A stretch of 10,386 nt of DNA, taken from assembly GCA_025457805.1 (NCBI GenBank), contig JALOTR010000109.1, positions 1 to 10,386 of the forward strand. Direction: 5' to 3'. The translations under genes and the position numbers were made by a program. Source of the stretch: Akkermansiaceae bacterium. GTDB lineage: Bacteria; Verrucomicrobiota; Verrucomicrobiia; Verrucomicrobiales; Akkermansiaceae. The notes below the pieces were generated by a model. It saw only the letters and a program-made list of their open reading frames with translations, was not told the DNA's origin and ran no database searches. This document shows, piece by piece, positions 1-6,103 of this stretch (its first letter is position 1; every line of letters begins with the position of its first letter).

Positions 1-341
1 AGTTCGCTCACGTCCTGGAGTTCTCTTTTTGGGGATATGAGAATCTGTATAGCCAAGCTTGGAACCATCTTATGGCCTTTGTTGGGATTGCGAAACATCC
101 ATTCGGAGATGGCTCGAATGATTTCTTTGTCACTTAGTCCATCCAGTGTCCGCCTCCTTACGGCCTCTCTAGCAGGCGAGTCTACCCACCCGTCGGCGTC
201 TCGGATTCCGTTGGAAATTCTTTCGAAGACCTCGTCCGAGACAAGCTTTTGAGGGCTTCCGTGGCAGAGACATGCTATCACTACCCAAGCGCTAAAAATC
301 TTTACTTTCATATGTAGAATCATTCTTTTTGCCATCTGCAT
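1..341 (-). CDS. Putative secreted protein or lipoprotein, C-terminus cut by window edge
   Basis: An open minus-strand frame runs off the left edge. The reading KVKIFSAWVVIAC forms a short hydrophobic signal segment ending in a lipobox-like VIAC, followed by a charged mature region (QKLVSDEVFERISNGIRD). Lipidation at that Cys and export to the envelope is therefore likely, though ordinary signal-peptidase cleavage is possible. Several in-frame ATGs exist, at 341, 335, 323 and 311. I chose 341 because GGAG lies 7 bases upstream and it puts the Cys at about residue 24, a normal lipoprotein signal length; 311 would leave only 14 residues. The visible mature part is soluble and helical-looking, with no family I recognise. 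The region is less GC-rich than the pfkA block. The frame upstream of 341 is closed by TGA at 360-362. Confidence 0.6.
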   Translation of the reverse strand, partial: MQMAKRMILHMKVKIFSAWVVIACLCHGSPQKLVSDEVFERISNGIRDADGWVDSPAREAVRRRTLDGLSDKEIIRAISEWMFRNPNKGHKMVPSLAIQILISPKRELQDVSE

Positions 342-455
342 CTTGAGACTCCATTTCATTCAAGTTTGATTTTGTGATCGCTCCATTAAGAAGCCCTTCT
401 ACAAAAATTCTTATTGCTTCGAAAACATCACAGGTTCGATTGGTGGAGATGAAAT
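292..455 (-). pseudogene. Possible C-terminal remnant of an unidentified gene
   Basis: A minus-strand frame ending in TAG at 292-294 reads like real protein (CDVFEAIRIFVEGLLNGAIT, then a hydrophilic tail ending STYESKDF). It overlaps the 5' end of the next gene by 20 to 50 bases depending on that gene's start, as translationally coupled genes often do. Base composition is markedly AT-richer than the neighbouring pfkA. Upstream, at about 456, the frame enters a palindromic repeat. The only nearby in-frame ATG (516) lies inside that repeat, so no credible native start remains. My inference is a gene whose 5' part was replaced or displaced by the repeat. A chance open frame is the alternative. 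No family recognised. Confidence 0.3.
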
Positions 456-537
456 GGAGCGCAGGCTTTAGCCGGCGTGGGGGATTTTGTCCGTGCGGCA
501 GTGGGTTTGAATCCACGTCGGCTGAAGCCTGCGCTCC
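456..537. repeat. REP-like palindromic repeat, 25-base arms
   Basis: The left arm at 456-480 begins GGAGCGCAGGCTTTAGCCGG, and the right arm at 513-537 is its reverse complement apart from two positions. Both differences are transitions that leave G-U pairs in RNA, so a transcript could still form a continuous 25-bp stem around a 32-base loop. Paired retention of stem strength suggests a hairpin kept as a unit. The GCAGGCTT(T/C)AGCC core resembles dispersed extragenic palindromes found in many bacterial genomes. No RAYT transposase is visible in this window. Confidence 0.7.
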
Positions 538-545
538 GTTGAGAG

Positions 546-620
546 GTAAGGAGGAGGGACCTTATTGTCCCTCTTCTTGATGGAAACGGAAGAGGCGACA
601 ATAAGGTCGCCACTCCTTAC
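546..620. repeat. Long palindrome just past the pfkA stop, possible terminator
   Basis: The left arm 546-575 (GTAAGGAGGAGGGACCTTAT...) and the right arm 590-620 pair over about 30 bases with a few mismatches around a 14-base loop (576-589). The arms share the core GACCTTATTGTC. The element starts five bases after the pfkA stop codon, so in pfkA mRNA it would form a strong hairpin. That could end transcription or protect the 3' end. There is no clear U-run, so intrinsic termination is uncertain. Sequence and loop differ from the adjacent 456-537 palindrome, so this is a second repeat family. Confidence 0.6.
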
Positions 621-625
621 TCGGT

Positions 626-1960
626 TCACACTCCCATCTTGGCGGGTTGGCCGGTGGCTTCGACGACGGATCTCCAGAGGTCGCCGCCGGGATCGACCTT
701 GCGGCGGCCGCGGGTGACGAGGCTCATGGGGAGGTGGACGTAGCGCATGTGCCAACGGGCGATGACCATGCCGGTCTTGCCTGCCATGGCGGCATGCACG
801 GCATTGCGGCCGAGGTTGAGGCAGAAAATCCGGTCTTCGGGCGAGGCGGGCACGCTGCGGATGAGATAACTCGGATCGATGTATTTGAGATTCAGCTCGA
901 TCTTTTTCTCGCGGAAATGCGCGCCGATGCGGTCTTTGAGAAACAGGCCGATATCGGCATGGAGTTTGTTTCCCGAGGCATCGGTGGCGGTTTGGGTTTC
1001 CGGGATGAGGTCCTGGCCTGCGCCTTCCGCCGTGACGATCACGCAGTGGCCGCGGGTGGCGAGGCGTTGCTCGATCATGGCGAGCAGGCCGGTGGGACCT
1101 TCGAGTTTGAAGGGCACCTCGGGGATCAACACGGCATTGGCCTCACCGGTGGCCAGAGCGGTGGAGCAGGCGATGAATCCGGAATCGCGTCCCATCAGTT
1201 TCACCAGTCCCACACCGTTTCTCGCGCCCCAGGCCTCGGTGTGGGCGGCGCTGACGGCGTTGAAGGCGGCGGCGAAGGCGGTTTGATACCCAAACCTCCG
1301 ATCCATGAACATGATATCATTATCGATGGTCTTGGGCACTCCGACGACGGCGATCTTGCTGCCGCGTGCGTTGATTTCCTGATAGATGGCATGCGCGCCT
1401 TTTTGCGAACCATCACCGCCGATCACAAACAATATGTTTACTCCGAGTGCTTCGAGGCGGTTGGCCATGACTTTCACATCGCGCTTGCCGCGGGAGGTGC
1501 CGAGGATGGATCCGCCGAAGGTGGCGATGTTCATCACCTTGTCGGGCGTGAGTTCCACCGGCTTGTGGCCGAAGGCGGGATCGAGTCCCTCGAAGCCGTA
1601 TTGGATGCCGAGGATCTGCCTCACGCCATAGGCATAATAGGCCTGCATGACGATCGAGCGGATGACGTCGTTGATCCCCGGGCAGAGGCCGCCGCAGGTG
1701 ACGATGGCGATGCAGGTGGAGGGAGGATTGAAAAAAATGTCCCGTCGCGGACCGGCGAGTTCGATGGAGGGTGGATCCTCGTCGCTGCGCATGGCCTGCC
1801 GGACCGAGTCGAGGTGGTCATTGAGGAGGATGCGGTCGCCATCGGAATGCCAGCAGGCGGTCTCGGAGGCGAATGCGCCGCTGATTCCGGGCGACTCGAT
1901 GTTGCGGTCGCCGAGGTTGGGGATGTTCAGGTCATTGGCCGTGACGGAATCGGGATTCAT
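626..1960 (-). CDS. pfkA: ATP-dependent 6-phosphofructokinase (long plant/protist-like form)
   Basis: Phosphorylates fructose 6-phosphate to fructose 1,6-bisphosphate, the committed glycolytic step, in the cytoplasm. At 444 residues it is longer than the ~320-residue E. coli PfkA type, with about 80 extra N-terminal residues. Visible motifs are the phosphate-binding GGLCPGIND (90-98), the donor loop GGDGS (181-185), PKTIDND (209-215) with the probable catalytic Asp213, substrate-binding MGRDSG (256-261) and TAEGAGQ (310-316), and IDPSYLIRSVPAS (361-373). Known family rules hold that Gly in GGDG favours ATP while Asp (GGDD) marks the pyrophosphate enzyme. The Lys of PKTIDND is shared by PPi enzymes and by plant and trypanosome ATP enzymes. 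I infer ATP as donor. The start at 1960 lacks a clear Shine-Dalgarno but keeps the expected N-terminal extension. The gene lies 140 bases after the SpoIIAA-like gene and is followed by a long hairpin. Confidence 0.93.
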   Translation of the reverse strand: MNPDSVTANDLNIPNLGDRNIESPGISGAFASETACWHSDGDRILLNDHLDSVRQAMRSDEDPPSIELAGPRRDIFFNPPSTCIAIVTCGGLCPGINDVIRSIVMQAYYAYGVRQILGIQYGFEGLDPAFGHKPVELTPDKVMNIATFGGSILGTSRGKRDVKVMANRLEALGVNILFVIGGDGSQKGAHAIYQEINARGSKIAVVGVPKTIDNDIMFMDRRFGYQTAFAAAFNAVSAAHTEAWGARNGVGLVKLMGRDSGFIACSTALATGEANAVLIPEVPFKLEGPTGLLAMIEQRLATRGHCVIVTAEGAGQDLIPETQTATDASGNKLHADIGLFLKDRIGAHFREKKIELNLKYIDPSYLIRSVPASPEDRIFCLNLGRNAVHAAMAGKTGMVIARWHMRYVHLPMSLVTRGRRKVDPGGDLWRSVVEATGQPAKMGV

Positions 1961-2086
1961 GGAATGCAGGTGTTCAGGGAATGGGGGATGGCTGCGTTGC
2001 GGCGATCCGATGCCGGATCATGCGACGGAGTTTCCCGTTCTGTGAAACAGTTATTGTGCCGATTCTGTCGATTCCTTGTCCGGCCT

Positions 2087-2100
2087 TCCCGCCAGCGGGA
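2087..2100 (-). terminator. Short GC hairpin right after the SpoIIAA-like gene
   Basis: Read on the minus strand, TCCCGC-TG-GCGGGA follows directly on the stop codon of the SpoIIAA-like gene. It is a perfect six-base inverted repeat, realistically a five-base stem with a four-base loop. No T-run follows, so it is at best a weak or factor-assisted terminator. It may mark the boundary between the upstream three-gene block and pfkA. Confidence 0.3.
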
Positions 2101-2460
2101 TCAGGCGCTTTTCAGCCAGGCATTGGCCTCGATGAGGTGGCCGGTGGGGAAAAACTGGATGGGGAAGGGCCGCTGACCCTTGGCGGTGAAGGCGAGCGCC
2201 ATGGTTTCCCACTGGGCTTCCCCGATGATGGCCATTTTGCGGATGAGCGGATCGGCCTGTTCCTTGAAGGACAGGTCGGACCAGTCACCGCTGGAAAAAC
2301 CCTCGAATTGCTCGCAAATGATCAGAAGCGAGCCCCCGCCCCATTGCTGGAGGAGTTGGAGGAGTTTTTTCTGATTTTCATACAATTCGGTAGGGGCGAT
2401 TTTGCCGCTGATTTCGAGAGTGATGATGCCGTCGATGGCATCGAGGAGTTGTGCGCTCAT
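2101..2460 (-). CDS. SpoIIAA-like (STAS-fold) family protein
   Basis: A 119-residue cytoplasmic protein beginning MSAQLLDAIDGIITLEISGK. Features typical of the SpoIIAA-like/DUF3478 group are the N-terminal strand pattern (GIITLEISGKI), a helix rich in Leu and Gln, a central hydrophobic strand LLIICEQFEGF (45-55), an Asp-rich loop (GDWSDL, 58-63), KMAIIGEAQWE (75-85) and an aromatic C-terminal part (RPFPIQFFP). The family has an anti-sigma-antagonist/STAS fold. Its members have no settled biochemical role, although lipid or small-ligand binding has been proposed. I see no clear phosphorylatable Ser as in true SpoIIAA. The longer upstream frame is discarded because it would run back into the hydrolase gene; the ATG at 2460 gives a canonical length. 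It lies 34 bases after the hydrolase lipoprotein gene and is probably cotranscribed with it. Confidence 0.8.
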   Translation of the reverse strand: MSAQLLDAIDGIITLEISGKIAPTELYENQKKLLQLLQQWGGGSLLIICEQFEGFSSGDWSDLSFKEQADPLIRKMAIIGEAQWETMALAFTAKGQRPFPIQFFPTGHLIEANAWLKSA

Positions 2461-2494
2461 GGTGGGGTTTGGGGATGGTGGGATGGTTGTTTTT

Positions 2495-4090
2495 TCAGCG
2501 GTTGCCGGTTTCCTTGAGGTGGAGGTGGAGCAGGCGGCGGAGTTCGTCGAGAGTTTCCGGCAATTCACAGGCCCCGTGGGGACCGGGGACGATTTTTTCG
2601 GACTTCGCCCGTTTTTGCTTCGAACTCCAATACTCCACGACGCCGTCCGAACTCTTCGGCGTATCGCCACGACCGCGATCGCCAATGATCGAGTGGTGGG
2701 GCGCCTCGATGGGGTGGGCATCGAGCACCTTGAGGGTCGGATTTCGCGGCGAGAGCCCGCTCACGGAGTTCGGCACGCGATCCGAGCCAGTGACCAGTGA
2801 CATCGACGTGCCGACGGTGCTGATCACCGAGCCGGCGAGGTCGGCGGGGAGGGAAATCAGGCGCATGCCCAGCTCGCCGATGCTGCTGATGGCCATTTCG
2901 CTGCCACGGTGGGGGGTGCAAATGAAGATGACGCGGTCGATTTTCGGGTTGGCATCAAACACCACGGCGCGGTGCACCAGGCTGCCTTTTTTGACGCGGC
3001 TGAAAAACTGCGACGCCTTGTCCTCGCCGATCGCATTCCACGATTCGCGGTCGAGTGAGGTGGCCTGCATGCGCGAGATGAGACCGCCCATGCTGTGGCC
3101 GACGAGCACGTAGTCCTTGGCCTTGGGATAGAGCTGATGCACCTTCGCCAACTCCTCACGGAACCGCAGGGCGGAATAAGCGGGCGGGTTGCCGGTGGGG
3201 TAGGCGAACACCCAGCACTGGTAACGGCGGCGGAGCTCGGGATCGGTTTCCAATTCGTTGATCACATTCCGCCACATCCGCGGAGTGGAAATCAGGCCAT
3301 GCACAAAGATGAGTGGAATGCGGTCCGGGTCGTAGGGCTGAAGCATATAGAGCCCGGTGGTTTTCATGTATTGGCTCACACGGATGGCCCCCATGAGGCC
3401 CTCCCAGGTCTCGGACTTCTGCGGATAGTAGGCAAGGGGTGCGGAATAATCCGCCGCCACCTTGGATTCCACGCCATCGACGCGGGCCTTGGTTTTTTCC
3501 GTGGGATCGACGAGCGTGAGCGTCACATCCTGGCCTTTGAAATCCAGCACGGCCGTCACCGGAGCGGTGATGCCCACCATGGGGGAAAATGGCTCAAGCG
3601 GCGATTTTTTCCGGATGCCCACCAAGGCCCCGCCGACTCCTTGTTCGAAATTCTTGCGCTTGATGGACTTCTGCTTCACCTCGCTGGCGGGCTTGAAGGC
3701 GGTGAAAAACGCCGGGTCCCAAATCCCATCCGCCGCTTTGGCATAACGGAGCCGGTAGGTGGCATCGCCGGTCCGCAAGGTCAGCGGCCGATTCCACAAT
3801 CCGCCTTGGTTCGTCTCCCGCAGCAGTGTCGTGAGGTCTGCGGCGGCCTGGTTGTAAACGCGGCGGTCCGCATCGCTGGATGCGAGATGGCCGGGTGCCC
3901 CTGCCGCCTCCTGCGCTGCCTTGAGATAAAGCGCCGCGCGTTCCTCGGAGGAGAATCCCGGCTTGGAAGCATCCTTGAGAATCTTCGCCGCGGGCTTCGG
4001 ATGAGGCGCATCCGTGGAAGAACTGGGGCTCACGCAGCCGGACGCCAGCAGCACGGTGCAGAGTGGAACCAGCGAGGGGTGGAATTTCAT
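2495..4090 (-). CDS. Lipoprotein alpha/beta-hydrolase (lipase/PGAP1-like)
   Basis: A 531-residue exported serine hydrolase. The N-terminus MKFHPSLVPLCTVLLASGC is a lipoprotein signal peptide with the lipidated Cys at 19, so the enzyme should be anchored to a membrane. Residues 30-240 form a helical and beta N-terminal domain that I cannot place. The hydrolase domain follows, with strand and oxyanion motif IPLIFVHGL (258-266), the nucleophile elbow GHSMGG (331-336, Ser333), FICTPHRGSE (389-398), SDGVVEYWSS (481-490) and GPHGAC (503-508). The likely triad is Ser333, Asp482 and His505, by analogy with triacylglycerol-lipase/PGAP1-type enzymes. The substrate is unknown; an ester or lipid in the envelope is the natural guess. 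The start at 4090 is chosen because it gives the intact lipoprotein signal; an upstream in-frame ATG lies inside the preceding gene. It starts 10 bases after the beta-barrel gene, so the two are almost surely one operon. Confidence 0.88.
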   Translation of the reverse strand: MKFHPSLVPLCTVLLASGCVSPSSSTDAPHPKPAAKILKDASKPGFSSEERAALYLKAAQEAAGAPGHLASSDADRRVYNQAAADLTTLLRETNQGGLWNRPLTLRTGDATYRLRYAKAADGIWDPAFFTAFKPASEVKQKSIKRKNFEQGVGGALVGIRKKSPLEPFSPMVGITAPVTAVLDFKGQDVTLTLVDPTEKTKARVDGVESKVAADYSAPLAYYPQKSETWEGLMGAIRVSQYMKTTGLYMLQPYDPDRIPLIFVHGLISTPRMWRNVINELETDPELRRRYQCWVFAYPTGNPPAYSALRFREELAKVHQLYPKAKDYVLVGHSMGGLISRMQATSLDRESWNAIGEDKASQFFSRVKKGSLVHRAVVFDANPKIDRVIFICTPHRGSEMAISSIGELGMRLISLPADLAGSVISTVGTSMSLVTGSDRVPNSVSGLSPRNPTLKVLDAHPIEAPHHSIIGDRGRGDTPKSSDGVVEYWSSKQKRAKSEKIVPGPHGACELPETLDELRRLLHLHLKETGNR

Positions 4091-4100
4091 TTGCGGTATG

Positions 4101-4865
4101 TTAGAACTTGTATTCGAACCCGATGATGGGTCCGGAAGCGGTGACGTCATAGGTGAAGCCACCGTCGGTGTAATCGGTGCCGATGCTGCGGTAACCCAGC
4201 AGCAGCGAGCCATTTTCGGAAATCCGATAGCCAAAGCCCGCCATCGCCTGCCAGGTGATGTCCGATGACACTCCGAAGCCGCCGATGTCGCCCACCGCGC
4301 GGAAGAAAAACTGGTCGGTCATTTCCCATTGGAAACGTGCTCCCACGATGGGATCCGCCCAGGAATCATCCCACGAACGGTTCAGCCGCGGGCGCGGCGA
4401 GTTGATTTCCACATCGATGGAATTGATCCGCGTGCCGGCGTAAACCGCGAATTTCACCGGATCGCAATCGATGAGGGAATAACTCGCGATGAAATTGGCA
4501 AGGAGTTGTTCCTGGGTGAGTTCGAATGGCACACGACCGGCGAACAACGTGGAATCCACGCTGAGTTCCGCATACACCACGTCCGCCATGAATCCCCACT
4601 TGCCGTGGCGGGCCTCGAAGGCGCCCATCACGGAGATATCGAGATTTTCAATGATATCATCAAATCCGATATCCACCGGGATCGACAAGCGGCGGATGCC
4701 GATATCGCCATCCAGCGACTGGGCCCAACCATAGAGATTCGCCTTGAAGGCCCACTGGCTCTCCTCGGCAGAGGCTGAAGCGACCGGGTCGAGGGTGGGC
4801 GAAGTGGTGCCCGCCATGGCGGACAGGGGGGCGAGAACGGCGAGAATGGTGGCTGGGGTTTTCAT
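4101..4865 (-). CDS. Outer-membrane beta-barrel protein
   Basis: A 254-residue protein with a classical signal peptide (MKTPATILAVLAPLSAMA, cleavage predicted after residue 18). It then shows alternating hydrophobic and polar strands with many aromatic residues at strand ends: WAFKANLYGWAQ (38-49), KWGFMADVVYAEL (89-101), KFAVYAGTRI (138-147), PIVGARFQWEM (172-182), FFFRAVGDIGG (186-196), WQAMAGFGYRI (205-215), GSLLLGYRSIG (219-229). The C-terminus IIGFEYKF ends in Phe, the usual BAM-recognition signature. About 8-10 strands fit. It resembles a family of uncharacterised proteobacterial and verrucomicrobial outer-membrane proteins; I do not assign a transported substrate. It is the first gene of the minus-strand block, upstream of the lipoprotein hydrolase. 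No clear Shine-Dalgarno precedes the ATG. Confidence 0.85.
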   Translation of the reverse strand: MKTPATILAVLAPLSAMAGTTSPTLDPVASASAEESQWAFKANLYGWAQSLDGDIGIRRLSIPVDIGFDDIIENLDISVMGAFEARHGKWGFMADVVYAELSVDSTLFAGRVPFELTQEQLLANFIASYSLIDCDPVKFAVYAGTRINSIDVEINSPRPRLNRSWDDSWADPIVGARFQWEMTDQFFFRAVGDIGGFGVSSDITWQAMAGFGYRISENGSLLLGYRSIGTDYTDGGFTYDVTASGPIIGFEYKF

Positions 4866-4936
4866 GGTGACGGCGGATTTGATAGAGGGAATCCGGCTGA
4901 TGGGAAACAGGAAAATTCAACCCAAGCCACCACGGC

Positions 4937-5126
4937 GATCAAGCTAGGGAGCAACGATGCCCAAAACAGATGAAATGAACCGCAGATGGACAGGATTGAC
5001 TCAGATTTTTGGGGATTCAGGACATTCCTGCCTGTATATTCTTAAGGCTTCGATTTTCGCACTCATTGATCTGCGTGAATCCAGTCCATCTGCGGTTGAA
5101 AAATCCCTAGCTTGATCACCCTGCCC
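4937..5126. repeat. Palindromic dispersed repeat built of 10-base units, copy 1
   Basis: Inner arms at 4978-5006 (AACCGCAGATGGACAGGATT...) and 5069-5097 are reverse complements with three mismatches in 29. Outside them a second pair, GATCAAGCTAGGGA at 4937-4950 and its exact inverse at 5104-5117, nests around the first. The spacer 5007-5068 shows nothing recognisable. Each inner arm is itself about three degenerate decamers of the type CGCAGATNNA. The right half (5069-5126), reverse-complemented, closely matches 5842-5899 beyond the acetyltransferase gene. This element occupies most of the gene-free stretch 4866-5301, upstream of both divergent genes. Confidence 0.7.
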
Positions 5127-5135
5127 CTGCCACCA

Positions 5136-5184
5136 CGCCAAATCCCAGGTTTGGCGAATCCTTTGGGAAGGCCGGTGATCCGGC
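5136..5184. other. Two small perfect hairpins upstream of the acetyltransferase gene
   Basis: CGCCAAA (5136-5142) pairs with TTTGGCG (5150-5156) around a 7-base loop, and GCCGG (5171-5175) pairs with CCGGC (5180-5184) around TGAT. They lie between repeat copy 1 and the acetyltransferase gene. They could be part of a terminator, an operator or an untranslated leader. No T-run follows either stem, so I make no functional call. Confidence 0.35.
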
Positions 5185-5204
5185 ACCCGCCTCAACTCCG
5201 ATCC

Positions 5205-5232
5205 TTGCCATGGTTCCGGAAAATGCTAAACC
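5205..5232 (+). promoter_or_regulatory. Candidate sigma70-type promoter for the acetyltransferase gene
   Basis: TTGCCA (5205-5210), a 16-base spacer and TAAACC (5227-5232), with TG one base before the -10 (an extended -10 pattern). It would leave a leader of about 60 bases before the ATG at 5302. Matches to consensus are partial and promoter rules in this phylum are poorly defined, so this is tentative. Confidence 0.25.
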
Positions 5233-5301
5233 GGTGACGCCTTGAAAGGCCCACCCTGGGATGCGTCGGGCGTTCGAACCTCAATCCAGCAAATCAGAAC
5301 C

Positions 5302-5871
5302 ATGTTCTCCCGGGTGCTTACCCATTCCCTCCATGTCAGCCTCTCGATTCCGCACTATGCGGACGAACTCTACGAACTGACGGATCGCAATCGCCAATTC
5401 CTTCGGCGCTGGCTTCCTTGGCTGGACGGGGTGCAGTCGGCGGAGGATACGCGGCGCTTTCTCGCGCTTCAGGTCCAGAGATTCGCGCGTGGCGAGAGTC
5501 TTCATGTGACGATTTTTTCGCAGGGCTCCATCGCCGGTGTTGCGGCGTTCAATTCGATTGATCGGACCAATGGCATCGGATCGATTGGCTACTGGCTTGG
5601 CGAAGAGTTCAATGGCAAGGGGATCATGACCTCAGTGGTTCGGGATTTGGTGGAACTCGGTCGAACTTACTACTCACTGCAGAAGGTGGAAATCCGCTGT
5701 GCCACCGGCAACCTCCGGAGCAGGGCCATTCCGGAGCGGCTTGGTTTCAGGCACGAAGGCACGCTTCGCCGCGCGGAAAGAGTTTACGAGCAATGGTTTG
5801 ATCATGAGGTTTATGCGCTTTTGATTGATCCGCTTGTGGGAGGGCAAGGTGATCAAGCCAATGAATTTTAA
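5302..5871 (+). CDS. GNAT N-acetyltransferase, RimJ/RimL/YdaF type
   Basis: A 189-residue cytoplasmic acetyl-CoA-dependent acetyltransferase. The layout matches RimL/YdaF proteins: an N-terminal helix ending RNRQFLRRWLPWLD (29-42), central strands HVTIFSQGSIAGVAAFN (68-84), IGYWLGEEFNGKGIMT (95-110) carrying the GKG pyrophosphate-binding turn, and KVEIRCATGNLRSRAIPERLGFRHEG (128-153), the Asn-Ser-Ala-LGF-EG block of the family. Known relatives acetylate ribosomal-protein N-termini or unknown substrates; the exact substrate here cannot be read. ATG 5302 is chosen over an in-frame ATG at 5242 because family members begin this close to the first strand and the extra 20 residues look non-native. 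The last eight or nine residues and the stop codon lie inside a dispersed repeat (5842 onward), so the original C-terminus has probably been replaced. Confidence 0.88.
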   Translation: MFSRVLTHSLHVSLSIPHYADELYELTDRNRQFLRRWLPWLDGVQSAEDTRRFLALQVQRFARGESLHVTIFSQGSIAGVAAFNSIDRTNGIGSIGYWLGEEFNGKGIMTSVVRDLVELGRTYYSLQKVEIRCATGNLRSRAIPERLGFRHEGTLRRAERVYEQWFDHEVYALLIDPLVGGQGDQANEF

Positions 5872-6023
5872 CCGCTGATGGACGCGGATTTACGCAGATG
5901 AAGATGGAGATAATGAAACCAATTGGAGAGTAGATGACATCGATCGTGTTCCTAAATTTTAAAAACGCAGCCAAACCAGTTCCTATCTTCCGGATCTGCG
6001 TCAATCTGAGTTCATCTGCGGTT
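5842..6023. repeat. Palindromic dispersed repeat built of 10-base units, copy 2
   Basis: The left half 5842-5899 (GGGCAAGGTGATCAAGCC...) closely matches the reverse complement of 5069-5126 in copy 1. Its arm 5870-5899 pairs with 5994-6023 as an inverted repeat with five mismatches in 30. The decamer structure is clear: CGCTGATGGA, CGCGGATTTA, CGCAGATGAA on the left and ATCTGCGTCA, ATCTGAGTTC, ATCTGCGGTT on the right. The spacer 5900-5993 holds nothing I recognise. The element overlaps the 3' end of the acetyltransferase gene. Confidence 0.7.
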
Positions 6024-6103
6024 CATTTCCGCTATTCCGGGCTTTGGGATCTTGCGGGGTATTTGGTGAAGAAGGGGAATCGATAGATGAACTGAACGAA
6101 TCC

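Noticed and set aside
647..2176. A 509-codon open frame on the plus strand antisense to pfkA
   Set aside because: It mirrors the pfkA frame in GC-rich DNA. The translation is low-complexity (Gly, Asp, Ala, Glu, His rich) with no motif, while the minus strand encodes an intact PFK.
3095..4126. A 343-codon plus-strand frame over the hydrolase gene
   Set aside because: Antisense shadow of the lipoprotein hydrolase, which has a signal peptide and catalytic motifs in order; the plus frame has none.
4937..5126. CRISPR-like array, because of repeated 30-base arms
   Set aside because: Arms occur as inverted pairs, not direct repeats with regular spacers, and no cas gene is present.
5001..5195. A 64-codon minus-strand frame across repeat copy 1
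   Set aside because: It lies within the palindromic repeat and has no start context. Its likeness to the acetyltransferase tail comes from shared repeat DNA.
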